DNA from: Roseovarius nitratireducens
Lineage (GTDB): Bacteria > Pseudomonadota > Alphaproteobacteria > Rhodobacterales > Rhodobacteraceae
NCBI RefSeq assembly: GCF_002925845.1
Contig: NZ_PDNI01000010.1
Span: 1-64,000 of the forward strand
DNA: 64,000 bases
Reading direction: 5' to 3'
The notes below the pieces were generated by a model, which searched no databases, had not been told where the DNA came from, and saw only the letters and a program-made list of their open reading frames with translations. Below, one piece after another: positions 53,831 through 62,935 of this stretch (position 1 is its first letter; every line of letters starts with the position of its first letter). A program made the position numbers and the translations under genes.

Positions 53831-56800
53831 TCACAACGCGCGCACCGCGAACCGCCCCGGCCCGAAACTTGCCGAGACCTGCGCCACCTCGATCCGCTTT
53901 CCAGCCTGCGGCCCGTCCTCGACGCGTGCGTCGGCGGGATAGGTCCATTCCGGCTCGGACACTGTCACCTCGCGCAACACCTGCGCCCCGCGTCGCACGC
54001 GCACCACGTAATTCTCGCTCTCCTCGCCCAGCGGCACCTCGGGCGTCTCCCACCTGTCGCCGCCGATCCGCGTTCGCCGCACCCATGTGACGCGCAGGTC
54101 GCCCGCCGCCTCGGCCACACGCAAGTGCACGGGCGCGAAAGGGCGCAAACCCAGCCCGTCAAAGGCCAGCACCGCGTGGCCGAAACTGGGATCGTCCACC
54201 GGACGCCCCCCCGGCCCGATCCGGTAATGCCGCGCCTGTCCGCGCTGCGCCTCCTTGAGCCCGATCTGGCGCGGAATACCATCCATCCGCACCACGATGG
54301 ATCCTACCGGCCACGTCCCCGCCCCCTCGGTTCCCAGCTGCCCGCGCAACCGGTGGCGCAGGATATAGGTCTCCGGGGCCACCAGCTCGGCATCGCGAAA
54401 CTGGAAAAGCTCCCAACCGTCGGGCGTGCCGTCACCGATGGCACACAGATTGCCGCCGTTCAGGAACGCCAGGTTGCTCACGCTTTCCAACGCGCCGTGG
54501 CGCATCCGAACGAAGAGACCCGCGCCCCGGTCGATCCGCCCCGGCGCGGCGGGGAGAAGCGTTGCCTCGGTCACCCCCACCGTCGCCTGCGCGGCGACGA
54601 GCGTGTCGAGCGTGTAATTGGCATCCTCGTCCGAGGAATAGAGCGCCACCGTCCCCGGCCACGGATCGGCGATCACCGCGAGGTGCGGCGCGTGCGGCAC
54701 CTCCTCGCCAGTCATGAGCGGCAGATCGAGGAACAGCGGCGTCACCGGCGCAGGCGCCACGAACGGCGTGATCCGCGCGGATATCTCGCTCAATAGGATG
54801 GGCCGAAAGCTCTCGGGATCGGTGCGCGTGGCCTCGATGCGCTGCATCCCGCCCATCTGCTCGGCCCGGTCGATGCGAAACCGCCCACCGCCCTCCGCGT
54901 CGGGCAGCGCGATCACGTCCCCCGCCCCGACCGCGATTTCCGAGGGCGGCAACGACAGGCGCAGCGTGTCGACCGACAGCCGCGCCTCCGACAGCCACCG
55001 CTCCACCACCTGACGCCCCTCGGCGCGGGTCAGCGACAGCGACAACTCCGACATCGCGACCGCGTGCGTTGCCTCGTCTGGCAGGATCGCCTCCTCGGCC
55101 ACCGCTTCATAATCGCCGTCTGCCTCGACGAAACGAAGCCGCACGCGGCCCGCCAGTTCCAGGTCACTACCGCGCGTTTCCTCGATCACGCCGCCAAGCT
55201 CGGGGTCGCGCACCAGCCGGTCATGGACGGCGGCAAAATCCGCCCGCCCGTTGCGCACACGAAAACCCAGACTGCCATCACGCTCCACCGCGTCCGCGCC
55301 ATAGGCCAGCAAGAGCGGCTGAAGCGATGCACGCGCCGGGCCCACCTCGTCCACGGTATAGCCCCGCACGAAGCCGGTGGCCGGTGCGCTGTCGGGCGGC
55401 GCAAGCCCCGCGCGGCCCGTGATCTCGTCGATCACCTCGGCCAACCGGCGCCCGCTTACCCGGCCCGTGATCCAGTGCCCACGGGCGTAATTGTCGCCAT
55501 CGGACCACAGCGTACCATTGGCCGGAAACCACGGATATGGCCGGGCGTCCCAAGCCCAGACATAGGCCCGATCCATGTCGAGCATCGGCCCCCCGTATTC
55601 CTGCGAGACCGGGTTATGCGCCGGATCGCGCCAATAGCCCGCCATCGCGCGCAGATACTGCATCTGTATCAACTCATCCCGCTGCCCCGTCGAATGGCGG
55701 GGCAAGCGCGATTCCGAAGATTTCGGATCGAGAAACTTGTTGGGCTGGTTTGTGCCCTTGTCCACCGCCGCGCAGCCATACTCGGTAAAGCGGATCGGCT
55801 TCGACTCCGGCACCCAGGCGCTCGGCTCGGGGGCGCGCATGCCATCCACACGGTCGAAATGCCGGTTGGCCCACCAGTTGCGCAGGTCCTTGAACCGCCA
55901 GATCCAAGGCTCGTCATGGGCATCGTCGGTGATCGGCACCCGCCTTTGTGCCGCGCGTGCCTCGGGCGACGGATAAAACCAGTCATACCCCTCGCCGCCC
56001 TCGATATTGGATTGCAGGTAGCCAAGGTCGTAGATCGACGGCCACGCCTCGGCGTCAAGGTGCTCATACCCCTCCCGCCAGTCCGACAGCGGCATGTAAT
56101 TGTCGATCCCGATGAAGTCGATATTGTCATCGGCCCAGAGCGGATCGAGATGAAAGAACCGGTCGCCGTTCCCCGGCTGATACCCGAAATATTCGGACCA
56201 GTCGGCGGCATAGCTGATCTTCACCTCCGGCCCCAGCAGTGCGCGCACCTCCGCCGCCAGATCAACCAGTTGCGCCACAGCCGGAAAGCTGTTTCCCGCG
56301 CCCCTGATCTGCGTCAGGCCGCGCATCTCCGACCCGATGCAGAAGCTCTCCACACCCCCCGCCGCCGCGCAGAGCGCCGCCTGGTGCAGGATGAAGCGGC
56401 GAAAGGACCATTCGTCGGGGCCGTGATAGGCGATCGGGCTCGCCTTGACCTCTCCGCCGAAACTCAGCAGGTCGAGCGCGCCCGTGCCCGGCGCCTCTAC
56501 CGGCACCGCCTCAATCGACGTGACCGAGAAATCCGCGGCCGTCGCCGTGCCGAAAAACGCCGCCACCTCTTCCGCCGCCATCGCCGTCCCGTCCGGGCTG
56601 TTCGGCTGCCCCGGTGCCTTCGAGGTGGTGATCCGCCCCCGCCACGGCAATAACGGCTGCGTCTCCGCATCGCTCCACGGGTCAGGCAGGGTGTTGCCCG
56701 GCATCTGCGTCATCAGGATGAACGGATAGTAAAGCACCTCCTGCCCCGCCTGCCGCAGCGCGAGGATCGCCTCGATCACCGCCTGGTCCGAGGGCGTGCC

Positions 56801-57832
56801 TCCATAGACAACGCGGCCTCCGGCGTCCTTGGGAACCTCGTCCGCCGCGTCGCGCGTCAGGCTCGATACCGTCCACGGCATGTTGGCGGCATCGAAATCG
56901 CGTGTCTCCACCAGCGGACGGATTTGGCAAGAGCCGCAGCGCAGATCGTCGCCGAACCAGCTCACGATCAGCGAGGTCGCCTGCACGCGGGGCAATTCGG
57001 CGGTCAGCGCCTCAAGCGACACGGTGAAATCGGTGCGCGCGCCGGGCGTGCTGATATTGGCCACCTGCTTGGAGCCGAACCCGAAATCAAGCGTCACCGG
57101 GGTCGTGGCGAGGGCGTATTCGCCGGTGCCCGGCAACATGGCCACCCCGCTCAGGCTATGGACCGGATCGAGATCGGCACCGGGGTTTTCAATCTGCGCA
57201 GGCCGGCAAACCTCGAAGCTGAATTGCGGCACACGGGTACCGAACGGTGTGAGGTCAAGCTCCTCGATCACCACGTAGGCAGTGCCACGATAGGCGGGCA
57301 CGCTGCCTGCCCCCTCAACGGCCTCGATCAACGGATCGGGAAGCTGATCGCGACTACCCGGATACACCCGCATATTCAGGCTGTCGGGCGCGATCTCGGT
57401 GCCATCGGCCCAGATACGCGCGACATTCGTGATCTCGCCCTCGCAAAGCGCGATGGCCAGGCTCACCGAATAGCGAAACTCCCGCACAGTGGGGGTGGCG
57501 GGACGTGGACTGCCCTTGCCGCCTCCGCTTTGCCCCGGCGTGACAGTCACCGTTTCGCGGAACTCGGTGGCCCAGATCACCTGCCCGCCCACGCGCATCC
57601 GGCCATAGACCTGCGCGATGGCGTCGCCCTCGCCCGACCCGGTCAGCCGCAACCGGTTGACGCGTCCGGTCTCGATCACCTCCGAGCCCTGCCCCAGCAG
57701 CCGCTGGTCGATCGACCGCCCGATCACCGCGCCCGCGAAGCGCCCCAGCGCCACCGACGAGATGCCGAGGACGGAGCCGCCGACCGCGCCACCGATGGCC
57801 GCCCCGGCGGCGGACAGAAGAATCGTTGCCAT
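53831..57832 (-). CDS. GTA baseplate megatron protein (g15-like)
   Basis: A 1,333-residue protein matching RcGTA g15, the large baseplate/host-contact component. The N-terminal Gly/Ala-rich stretch (about 5-35, AAGAAIGGAVGGSVLGISSV) is typical. A TIM-barrel glycoside-hydrolase-like domain follows (about 430-720, ISYAADWSEYFGYQPGNGDR and NIDFIGIDNYMPLSDW), then tail-associated beta-rich domains to the C terminus (YPADARVEDG, FAVRAL). It is the last gene of the cluster, 2 bp after g14. In RcGTA this protein contacts the recipient cell surface. Length is normal for g15 (about 1,300). Confidence 0.94.
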   Translation of the reverse strand: MATILLSAAGAAIGGAVGGSVLGISSVALGRFAGAVIGRSIDQRLLGQGSEVIETGRVNRLRLTGSGEGDAIAQVYGRMRVGGQVIWATEFRETVTVTPGQSGGGKGSPRPATPTVREFRYSVSLAIALCEGEITNVARIWADGTEIAPDSLNMRVYPGSRDQLPDPLIEAVEGAGSVPAYRGTAYVVIEELDLTPFGTRVPQFSFEVCRPAQIENPGADLDPVHSLSGVAMLPGTGEYALATTPVTLDFGFGSKQVANISTPGARTDFTVSLEALTAELPRVQATSLIVSWFGDDLRCGSCQIRPLVETRDFDAANMPWTVSSLTRDAADEVPKDAGGRVVYGGTPSDQAVIEAILALRQAGQEVLYYPFILMTQMPGNTLPDPWSDAETQPLLPWRGRITTSKAPGQPNSPDGTAMAAEEVAAFFGTATAADFSVTSIEAVPVEAPGTGALDLLSFGGEVKASPIAYHGPDEWSFRRFILHQAALCAAAGGVESFCIGSEMRGLTQIRGAGNSFPAVAQLVDLAAEVRALLGPEVKISYAADWSEYFGYQPGNGDRFFHLDPLWADDNIDFIGIDNYMPLSDWREGYEHLDAEAWPSIYDLGYLQSNIEGGEGYDWFYPSPEARAAQRRVPITDDAHDEPWIWRFKDLRNWWANRHFDRVDGMRAPEPSAWVPESKPIRFTEYGCAAVDKGTNQPNKFLDPKSSESRLPRHSTGQRDELIQMQYLRAMAGYWRDPAHNPVSQEYGGPMLDMDRAYVWAWDARPYPWFPANGTLWSDGDNYARGHWITGRVSGRRLAEVIDEITGRAGLAPPDSAPATGFVRGYTVDEVGPARASLQPLLLAYGADAVERDGSLGFRVRNGRADFAAVHDRLVRDPELGGVIEETRGSDLELAGRVRLRFVEADGDYEAVAEEAILPDEATHAVAMSELSLSLTRAEGRQVVERWLSEARLSVDTLRLSLPPSEIAVGAGDVIALPDAEGGGRFRIDRAEQMGGMQRIEATRTDPESFRPILLSEISARITPFVAPAPVTPLFLDLPLMTGEEVPHAPHLAVIADPWPGTVALYSSDEDANYTLDTLVAAQATVGVTEATLLPAAPGRIDRGAGLFVRMRHGALESVSNLAFLNGGNLCAIGDGTPDGWELFQFRDAELVAPETYILRHRLRGQLGTEGAGTWPVGSIVVRMDGIPRQIGLKEAQRGQARHYRIGPGGRPVDDPSFGHAVLAFDGLGLRPFAPVHLRVAEAAGDLRVTWVRRTRIGGDRWETPEVPLGEESENYVVRVRRGAQVLREVTVSEPEWTYPADARVEDGPQAGKRIEVAQVSASFGPGRFAVRAL

Positions 57833-57834
57833 GC

Positions 57835-58278
57835 TTATCCCTCCTCAGGAAAGGCGAAACGCGCCACGACCCGCCGCCGCCACGGCAGGCTCAGCACGCT
57901 TTCCACCACGCCATGCCCCGAATAAGCATGGACAAATCGCGCGTCCCGCCCGGCACGCGTACAGATACCCAGATGCTTGGCCACCGCGCCGTCGCGCATC
58001 CGGAACAGGATCACGTCGCCCGGTTGCTCCCCGGTCACGGGACGCGCCTGCAGGTGACGCAGCGCCGCGTGCCACAGCGCCTCCTCCCGTGCAGGCTCGG
58101 ACCAGTCCATCGAATAGGCAGGCGGGCGCTCGGGCTCTTCGCCCATCACCTCGCGCCAGACTCCGCGCACCAGTCCGAGGCAGTCACATCCCGCGCCCCG
58201 GCACGCCGCCTGATGCCGGTAGGGCGTGCCGATCCAGCCGCGCGCGGCGCCCACGATCGCGTCCTGCCGGGCGCTCAT
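57835..58278 (-). CDS. GTA NlpC/P60 peptidase (g14-like)
   Basis: A 147-residue NlpC/P60 cysteine peptidase at the tail tip, predicted to open peptidoglycan during DNA entry. The catalytic Cys is in RGAGCDCLGLVRGVWRE and the His in KHLGICTRAG, with YSGHGVVESVL near the end. It overlaps g13 by 4 bp and sits 2 bp before g15. Function follows RcGTA g14 by synteny. Confidence 0.93.
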   Translation of the reverse strand: MSARQDAIVGAARGWIGTPYRHQAACRGAGCDCLGLVRGVWREVMGEEPERPPAYSMDWSEPAREEALWHAALRHLQARPVTGEQPGDVILFRMRDGAVAKHLGICTRAGRDARFVHAYSGHGVVESVLSLPWRRRVVARFAFPEEG

Positions 58279-59162
58279 CGACGGCGGCTCCCACCGTCAA
58301 GGCGCGGCGACTTGGTGGGATCGGTGATCACCCAGTCATCCCCCGGAATATCTGGAAAGCCCTGAAAATTCAGTATGTTGTCGAATTTGAACTGGCACGT
58401 CTCGCGGCGCTTGTCACAGCCCGCCTCGATCCGCAGCGCGTCGCTCGGCGCGACCGTTGCCCCCAAGGGATGCCACAGCTCGATGACCCGCGCGACACCG
58501 TCCATACGGTCCCGCTTGATCATCCCCTGCAGGCCCCGCGCAGCGCCGCTTTGCACCTTCAGCACGCCATGCCGGAACCAATCCTCGGCAAACCCGGCCA
58601 TATCGGCAAAGCGGAACACGCGATTATCCGCGACCTCCTCGGCCGCGCGCTCGGATACATACCCCGGCGTATCGAGATCAAAGGTGCAATCGCGATCCCC
58701 CAGCACGGCGCTGCACGATTTCTGAAATACCCGGCCCAGCGGCACGTTGAGCGCATCGGTCAGCCCGCGCAGTTCCGCCTCGAGCGCGCCGCCGGCGCGG
58801 CGGATGTCGCCGATGGTCCCGGCAAAAATCGCCACCCGCTGCGTCACGTCCTGCCAGTTGACGATCCACGCCCGCACGCCTGCGCCGTCATAGCGCCCCG
58901 CCTCTATATCCGCCTCGCTGATGGCAGAATCCGACAGCGCACCCAACGCCTCCGTATTGTTGACGGAAAGCCCGGTGCTCGCCGCCACGGCGCGCGCGCT
59001 CAGGCCCGTCTCGGGGCGAAACGCGATCCCCTCGAAATGCAGCGCACGGTCGTGATCGGTGAACCCCATCACCACCCCGTCACGCCGCGTCAGCGCCCAG
59101 GCCCGGCAAGTGGTGCTCACCCCCGACCCGAGATGCGCGGCCAGCGCCTCTGCCCCGGTCAT
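58275..59162 (-). CDS. GTA baseplate hub protein (g13-like, DUF2163)
   Basis: A 295-residue DUF2163 protein corresponding to RcGTA g13, a hub component of the baseplate. Recognisable segments are STTCRAWALTRRDGVVMGFTDHDR near the N terminus (shown in two parts in homologues) and the Cys-rich C-terminal AGCDKRRETCQFKFDNILNFQGFP region; in RcGTA g13 binds an iron-sulfur cluster through such cysteines. It overlaps g12 and g14 by 4 bp each. Confidence 0.92.
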   Translation of the reverse strand: MTGAEALAAHLGSGVSTTCRAWALTRRDGVVMGFTDHDRALHFEGIAFRPETGLSARAVAASTGLSVNNTEALGALSDSAISEADIEAGRYDGAGVRAWIVNWQDVTQRVAIFAGTIGDIRRAGGALEAELRGLTDALNVPLGRVFQKSCSAVLGDRDCTFDLDTPGYVSERAAEEVADNRVFRFADMAGFAEDWFRHGVLKVQSGAARGLQGMIKRDRMDGVARVIELWHPLGATVAPSDALRIEAGCDKRRETCQFKFDNILNFQGFPDIPGDDWVITDPTKSPRLDGGSRRR

Positions 59163-59791
59163 ACCCGGATCTCCACCACCGGCACGCTGGGCACCTCGCC
59201 CGCCTGGAACGACGCGAGGCTGACCTGGATGCGGTCGGTATCGAACCGCACCGGCACGTCGAATTCATACCCGGCGGTCACCGCCACGTCCCGGTTGGGC
59301 GGTTCGGCAAAGGTGACGATACCGGTGGAATCGTCCACCTCGTAATGCACCCCCTCGCGCATCTCCACGCCGCCAAGGCCCATGCGCACGCTGCCCGCCA
59401 CCGGCTTGACCACGGGGCGCACCGCCTCCTGCGCGCCCGAGCGATAGGTCTTGTAAAGCTGGAACGCCGTGGTGGCGTCGTCGCCCACCCCGATCCGCTG
59501 ATCGTCAAAGACGGGCGCCGCGCCCGCGCGCGACGATTTGTAATCGCTCCAGTCCTTCCAGCGAAAGCCGTAGAGCTGCCCCTGCCGCGCCTCGAAGAAC
59601 GCGATGAGTGCCTCGACATCCTCGAGGCTGCGCAGCGACACGCCCGCGTCATACCGCCTGCGCGCCTGCGCCCATGGCGTGTTACGCTCCTCGTGCCCGC
59701 TTGCCAGCGTGACAATCTCGGTGAGCCGCTCCGGCCCACCTATCGAGCCAAAGCTCAGATTGGCCGGAAACCGTATTTCGTGAAATCCCAT
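59159..59791 (-). CDS. GTA distal tail protein (g12-like, DUF2460)
   Basis: A 210-residue DUF2460 protein, equivalent to RcGTA g12, which forms the ring between tail tube and hub. The start MGFHEIRFPANLSFGSIGGP, the VDDSTGIVTFAEPP block and the closing VPVRFDTDRIQVSL are typical of the family. Gap of 13 bp from g11 and 4-bp overlap with g13 fit the conserved GTA order. Confidence 0.93.
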   Translation of the reverse strand: MGFHEIRFPANLSFGSIGGPERLTEIVTLASGHEERNTPWAQARRRYDAGVSLRSLEDVEALIAFFEARQGQLYGFRWKDWSDYKSSRAGAAPVFDDQRIGVGDDATTAFQLYKTYRSGAQEAVRPVVKPVAGSVRMGLGGVEMREGVHYEVDDSTGIVTFAEPPNRDVAVTAGYEFDVPVRFDTDRIQVSLASFQAGEVPSVPVVEIRV

Positions 59792-59804
59792 GCCTGCCTC
59801 CCTC

Positions 59805-60467
59805 TCAGCGATTGCGCGCGCCGCGACCGATCACACGACCGATCTGCGCGGCGATCTGTCCCTGGCTGCGGCGGAACCCCTCGATATCCGGGGTGCTCAC
59901 GTTCATCACGACGTTCACGGTGCCGCCGCCCTGCGCGCGCACACCGAGCCGCCCGTCGGTGCCGCGGCTGAGCGGCAGGATCGCCTCGGGTCCGGCCTCG
60001 CCCATCAACCCGGTTCGCCCGCCACGCATGGCAAAGCTCACCGGTCCGCTCACCACACCGCCGCTGGCAAAAGGCATCACCCGTCCCTGCGCGAAGCTGC
60101 CCCCCTTGGCAAAGGGCAGGATTCCGCCCACCAGCGCGCCGACACCCTGCGCGAGCAACCCACCGACCTGGTCGGTCACGGGCCGCACCGCGTCGCTGAA
60201 TGCAGTGTTGACCATCGTCGTGGCCAGCCGCCGCAGGCTCTCGGACAGGCTGTCGCCCTGCACCACCGCGCCCCTCAGCGCCCCGCGCAACCCGCGGCTC
60301 AGCCCCCGTTCGAGGCTCTGCACGTCCTGTCCCGCGGCGGCAAACCCACCGCGCACCTGTGCAAGCTCCCCGGCAAATGCAGCGGCCATCGCGCCCGCCT
60401 GCCCCATCGCGTCGTCCAGTGCCGTGATCTGCGCCTCCATATCCTCGGCGCGGTCCAGTTCATCCAT
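59805..60467 (-). CDS. GTA tape measure protein (g11-like)
   Basis: A 220-residue small tape measure protein, corresponding to RcGTA g11; the short length matches the short GTA tail. The N-terminal helix-rich part (about 1-80) is followed by SLRRLATTMVNTAFSDAVRP, a Gly-rich hydrophobic stretch (about 105-145) and the closing GLMGEAGPEAILPLSRG motif common to tape measure C-termini. It follows g10.1 after 6 bp. Confidence 0.9.
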   Translation of the reverse strand: MDELDRAEDMEAQITALDDAMGQAGAMAAAFAGELAQVRGGFAAAGQDVQSLERGLSRGLRGALRGAVVQGDSLSESLRRLATTMVNTAFSDAVRPVTDQVGGLLAQGVGALVGGILPFAKGGSFAQGRVMPFASGGVVSGPVSFAMRGGRTGLMGEAGPEAILPLSRGTDGRLGVRAQGGGTVNVVMNVSTPDIEGFRRSQGQIAAQIGRVIGRGARNR

Positions 60468-60473
60468 CGCTCG

Positions 60474-60671
60474 TCACTCCTCTTCGTGATCGGGAAAGGC
60501 CACCAACAGCGCCTCCAGCCCGTCGCGCGCCATCGGGCGCGCGCCCTGCCGTTCGCCCAGCATCAGACGCAATTCCGCTGGCGTCAGCGCCCAGAACTCA
60601 CCCGGGCGCAGGCCCAGCCCCTGCACGCCCGCGCGTAAAAGCGCGGGCCAGTCGAAACGCGTCTCGCTCAC
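60474..60671 (-). CDS. GTA tail assembly chaperone (g10.1-like)
   Basis: A 65-residue protein (MSETRFDWPALLRAGVQGLG then LTPAELRLMLGE) of the small phage tail assembly chaperone type, matching g10.1 by position and size. It overlaps g10 by 4 bp; the pair probably plays the role of the gpG/gpGT chaperones of lambda. Being so short, the family call depends on context. Confidence 0.85.
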   Translation of the reverse strand: MSETRFDWPALLRAGVQGLGLRPGEFWALTPAELRLMLGERQGARPMARDGLEALLVAFPDHEEE

Positions 60672-61003
60672 CCCGCCTCTCCCGGCATGGCAAAGGCTCG
60701 CGCCAAGAGCTGCGCCGCCGCCCGCGCCGCGGCCACCGGCCCACCCTCGATCTCAACGGTCAGCAGGTCCGAGGGCTGCCCCTCCCAGCCGCCGCCGCGC
60801 AGGCCCGCCACGATCACCGCCAGCACGTCACGCGAAGAAAACCGCCCTTCCTCGAACCGCGTCACCAACGCGACGAGCGAATCCGCCCCAAGCGCCGCTT
60901 CCATTTCCGCCAGCGCCCCGAGCGTGAGCCGCATCACGCAGCTCTCGCCGCCCAGCACCAGCGCCACCTCGCCCGCGTAGGGATTGACCATCGCCGAACT
61001 CAC
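60668..61003 (-). CDS. GTA tail assembly chaperone-like protein (g10-like)
   Basis: A 111-residue protein typical of g10: MVNPYAGEVALVLGGESCVM, LTLGALAEMEAALG and VIVAGLRGGGWEG. It is thought to assist tail assembly around the tape measure. Overlaps g9 and g10.1 by 4 bp. An internal ATG four codons in could be the true start. Confidence 0.88.
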   Translation of the reverse strand: MSSAMVNPYAGEVALVLGGESCVMRLTLGALAEMEAALGADSLVALVTRFEEGRFSSRDVLAVIVAGLRGGGWEGQPSDLLTVEIEGGPVAAARAAAQLLARAFAMPGEAG

Positions 61004-61413
61004 AGCGCCACGAAATCGAGCCGCCCCGCCGAGGCCAGCGACATCTCGTAGGTCGCCTCGCCATCATGGGTGCCGCCATACTCGATTCCGGTCACCTGGA
61101 ATGGCCCCTCGATGGTGCCGAAATCGGGGATAACCACCTGGAAATTCGGCGTTTCTCCGTCGAAGAATATTTGCCGCATCCGCGCATCGCTCGCCGCGTC
61201 GCGAAAGACGCCCGATCCACTGATACTGGCGGATTTGACGCCCGCACCGGCCAGCAACTCACGCCAGCCGCCCGCCGAATCGAGGCTGGTGACATCCACG
61301 CTCTCGGCGTTGAAGCTCACCCGCGTTGCGCGCAGCCCCGCCACCGTCTGGAAATTGCCGCCGCCATTGAGATCGACCTTGATAAGAAGGTCCTTGCCGT
61401 TCTGAACTGCCAT
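61000..61413 (-). CDS. GTA major tail tube protein (g9-like)
   Basis: A 137-residue major tail protein of the TP901-1 type. The start MAVQNGKDLLIKVDLNGGG, the ESVDVTSLDSAGGWRELLAGAG segment and the all-beta character are diagnostic. Subunits stack into the short tail tube. It is preceded by 24 bp without coding before g8. Confidence 0.94.
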   Translation of the reverse strand: MAVQNGKDLLIKVDLNGGGNFQTVAGLRATRVSFNAESVDVTSLDSAGGWRELLAGAGVKSASISGSGVFRDAASDARMRQIFFDGETPNFQVVIPDFGTIEGPFQVTGIEYGGTHDGEATYEMSLASAGRLDFVAL

Positions 61414-61437
61414 GTCTCGTCTCCGTTCTGTCTTGGA

Positions 61438-61851
61438 TCAGGCGCCGTCATCCACGCGCGCCCGAAAGGTCAGGTCGATCCGGCGCAACTGCCCGTCGCG
61501 GCTGCGCCGCGCTCGGGCGCGCAGAAAATTGAGTGACACCAGCCACCCGCGATCGAGCGTCAGCGCCGCGCCGACCAGGACATCGCTCACCGCACCCGCC
61601 GTCTGCTTGGCGATGAGAAATCCCGCCGCCGCGCTCACCACCGTGACGGTGACGCGGTGTTCGGCCCCTGCCGCCGTGCCATCACCGCGCTCGCGCACAT
61701 CCTCGGGGCCAAGGATCACGTAGAGATCGGGCACCGTGCCCTGAGGGGCCGCGTCGTAGATCGCGCCGCCCACCAGCGACACCAGCGCCGGGTCGGCCGA
61801 GAGCCGCTGCCAGATCGCCGCCTGAAGTGCTGCGGCCATGCCATAGCTCAT
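61438..61851 (-). CDS. GTA tail terminator-like protein (g8-like, DUF3168)
   Basis: A 137-residue DUF3168 protein matching g8, which caps the tail tube at the head interface. MSYGMAAALQAAIWQRLSAD, YVILGPEDVRERG and ALTLDRGWLVSLNFLRARARR are typical. Overlaps g7 by 4 bp. Confidence 0.9.
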   Translation of the reverse strand: MSYGMAAALQAAIWQRLSADPALVSLVGGAIYDAAPQGTVPDLYVILGPEDVRERGDGTAAGAEHRVTVTVVSAAAGFLIAKQTAGAVSDVLVGAALTLDRGWLVSLNFLRARARRSRDGQLRRIDLTFRARVDDGA

Positions 61852-62189
61852 GCCACCACCTCCTCTTCGGCCCAGAGCATCAGATACCCGCGCCCCGCGT
61901 CGCTCTCCGTCACGGAAAGGATGTGAAAGAGCCGCGCGCCGTCGCGCAGCCGCTGCCCGGGGATTGGTCGAGAGGGGGCGCCCTGCGGGGCCGCGCGCAC
62001 GGTGATGCGATAACCCGCGCGCCCCAGCCGCAGCCCCTCGCCCGCCACCTCGCGCCCCGTGCGCACGTCGAGCGCCGCCCAGAGCGTGCCGCGCACCGCC
62101 CAGACCTGCGTGAACCCACCCGCGCCGTCAGGCACGCGATCAGGCGCCTCCAGCACCAGCGGGCGGTCGAGCATGGGCCGCGCCATCAC
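61848..62189 (-). CDS. GTA head closure / stopper protein (g7-like)
   Basis: A 113-residue phage head-tail joining protein matching g7. DRVPDGAGGFTQVWAVRGTLWA and the beta-rich YRITVRAAPQGA region are typical. The start is GTG at 62189 (overlapping the g6 stop as GTGA) or the ATG at 62186. It overlaps g8 by 4 bp. Confidence 0.88.
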   Translation of the reverse strand: MMARPMLDRPLVLEAPDRVPDGAGGFTQVWAVRGTLWAALDVRTGREVAGEGLRLGRAGYRITVRAAPQGAPSRPIPGQRLRDGARLFHILSVTESDAGRGYLMLWAEEEVVA

Positions 62190-62785
62190 CGTGCCCCCCC
62201 GCCCAGCAGGCGCACCGTGCGGTAGCGCTCGATCAGGCTCGCCACGCCAAAGGGCATGCAGCCCTCGCGCAGCGCGGTCTCGGACCGGTGCTCGTAGTAA
62301 TGCGCCGCAAGCAGCAGCACCGCCTGCCCAAGATCCGCAGGCAGCTCACCCCAGCCCGCACCATGGCCCGCGCGAAACACGATCTCGGCCACGCCGCCCG
62401 TCGGCACAATTGGCAATCCATGCCCCACGGGCCGCAGAACCGGGCGGTGCGCGTCGCGCTCCAACCGATAGAGCGCGGGGGCAATTACCTCTTCCTCGTC
62501 AACGCGATCGCGCAGCGTGAGGCTAAGGACCGCGCTCACCGGCGCCACCGGCAGCGGCTGCCCGGCCGGATCCTGCCAATCATGCAAAACCCAGGAAAAA
62601 TCCCTCTCGATCAGGGCCTTGCCGGTGCGACCCTCGATCGCGGCCAGCGCCGCGCGCAGAAATCCCTCCAGCACGGGATCCTGAATATCGTCATCCGCGA
62701 ATCCGGTGCCCAGCCGCAGATGCGCCTTGAACTCCGCCAGCGGCAATGCGGCATCGGGCACCGCGGTCTCTTCCATCAGCAACAT
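62186..62785 (-). CDS. GTA head-tail connector / adaptor protein (g6-like)
   Basis: A 199-residue connector (gp6-like) that joins the portal to the tail. PLAEFKAHLRLGTGFADDD and the C-terminal AVLLLAAHYYEHRSETALREG helix are the family landmarks. The ATG at 62785 has gatggaga upstream. It lies 150 bp after the capsid gene, a gap filled by the structured element at 62808-62892, and overlaps g7 by a few bases. Confidence 0.92.
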   Translation of the reverse strand: MLLMEETAVPDAALPLAEFKAHLRLGTGFADDDIQDPVLEGFLRAALAAIEGRTGKALIERDFSWVLHDWQDPAGQPLPVAPVSAVLSLTLRDRVDEEEVIAPALYRLERDAHRPVLRPVGHGLPIVPTGGVAEIVFRAGHGAGWGELPADLGQAVLLLAAHYYEHRSETALREGCMPFGVASLIERYRTVRLLGGGAR

Positions 62786-62807
62786 GGACCATCTCCATCA
62801 TCCCGGA

Positions 62808-62892
62808 CCCCTCCGGCTCTTGCGGCGCGTGCCGCCCGGCGTTGCACGGACGGAGGGGAAGCTGAACAACGCCGCGTCGCGCGGCACGCGCC
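62808..62892 (-). promoter_or_regulatory. Large RNA hairpin, possibly pseudoknotted, between GTA capsid gene and g6
   Basis: Outer 12-bp arms (62824-62835 with 62881-62892, GGCGCGTGCCGC and its exact complement) enclose inner 8-bp arms (62837-62844 with 62867-62874) around a 22-nt loop. Eight loop bases (62851-62858) are exactly complementary to 62808-62815, just before the g6 ribosome-binding region, so a pseudoknot or an alternative fold is possible. There is no T-run, so it is not a simple terminator. Likely roles are protection of the capsid message 3' end or control of g6 translation; both are inference. Confidence 0.6.
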
Positions 62893-62935
62893 CCGGACGG
62901 GAGCCATCGGCCCCCGCCCGCCTTCACCGCCCGCC

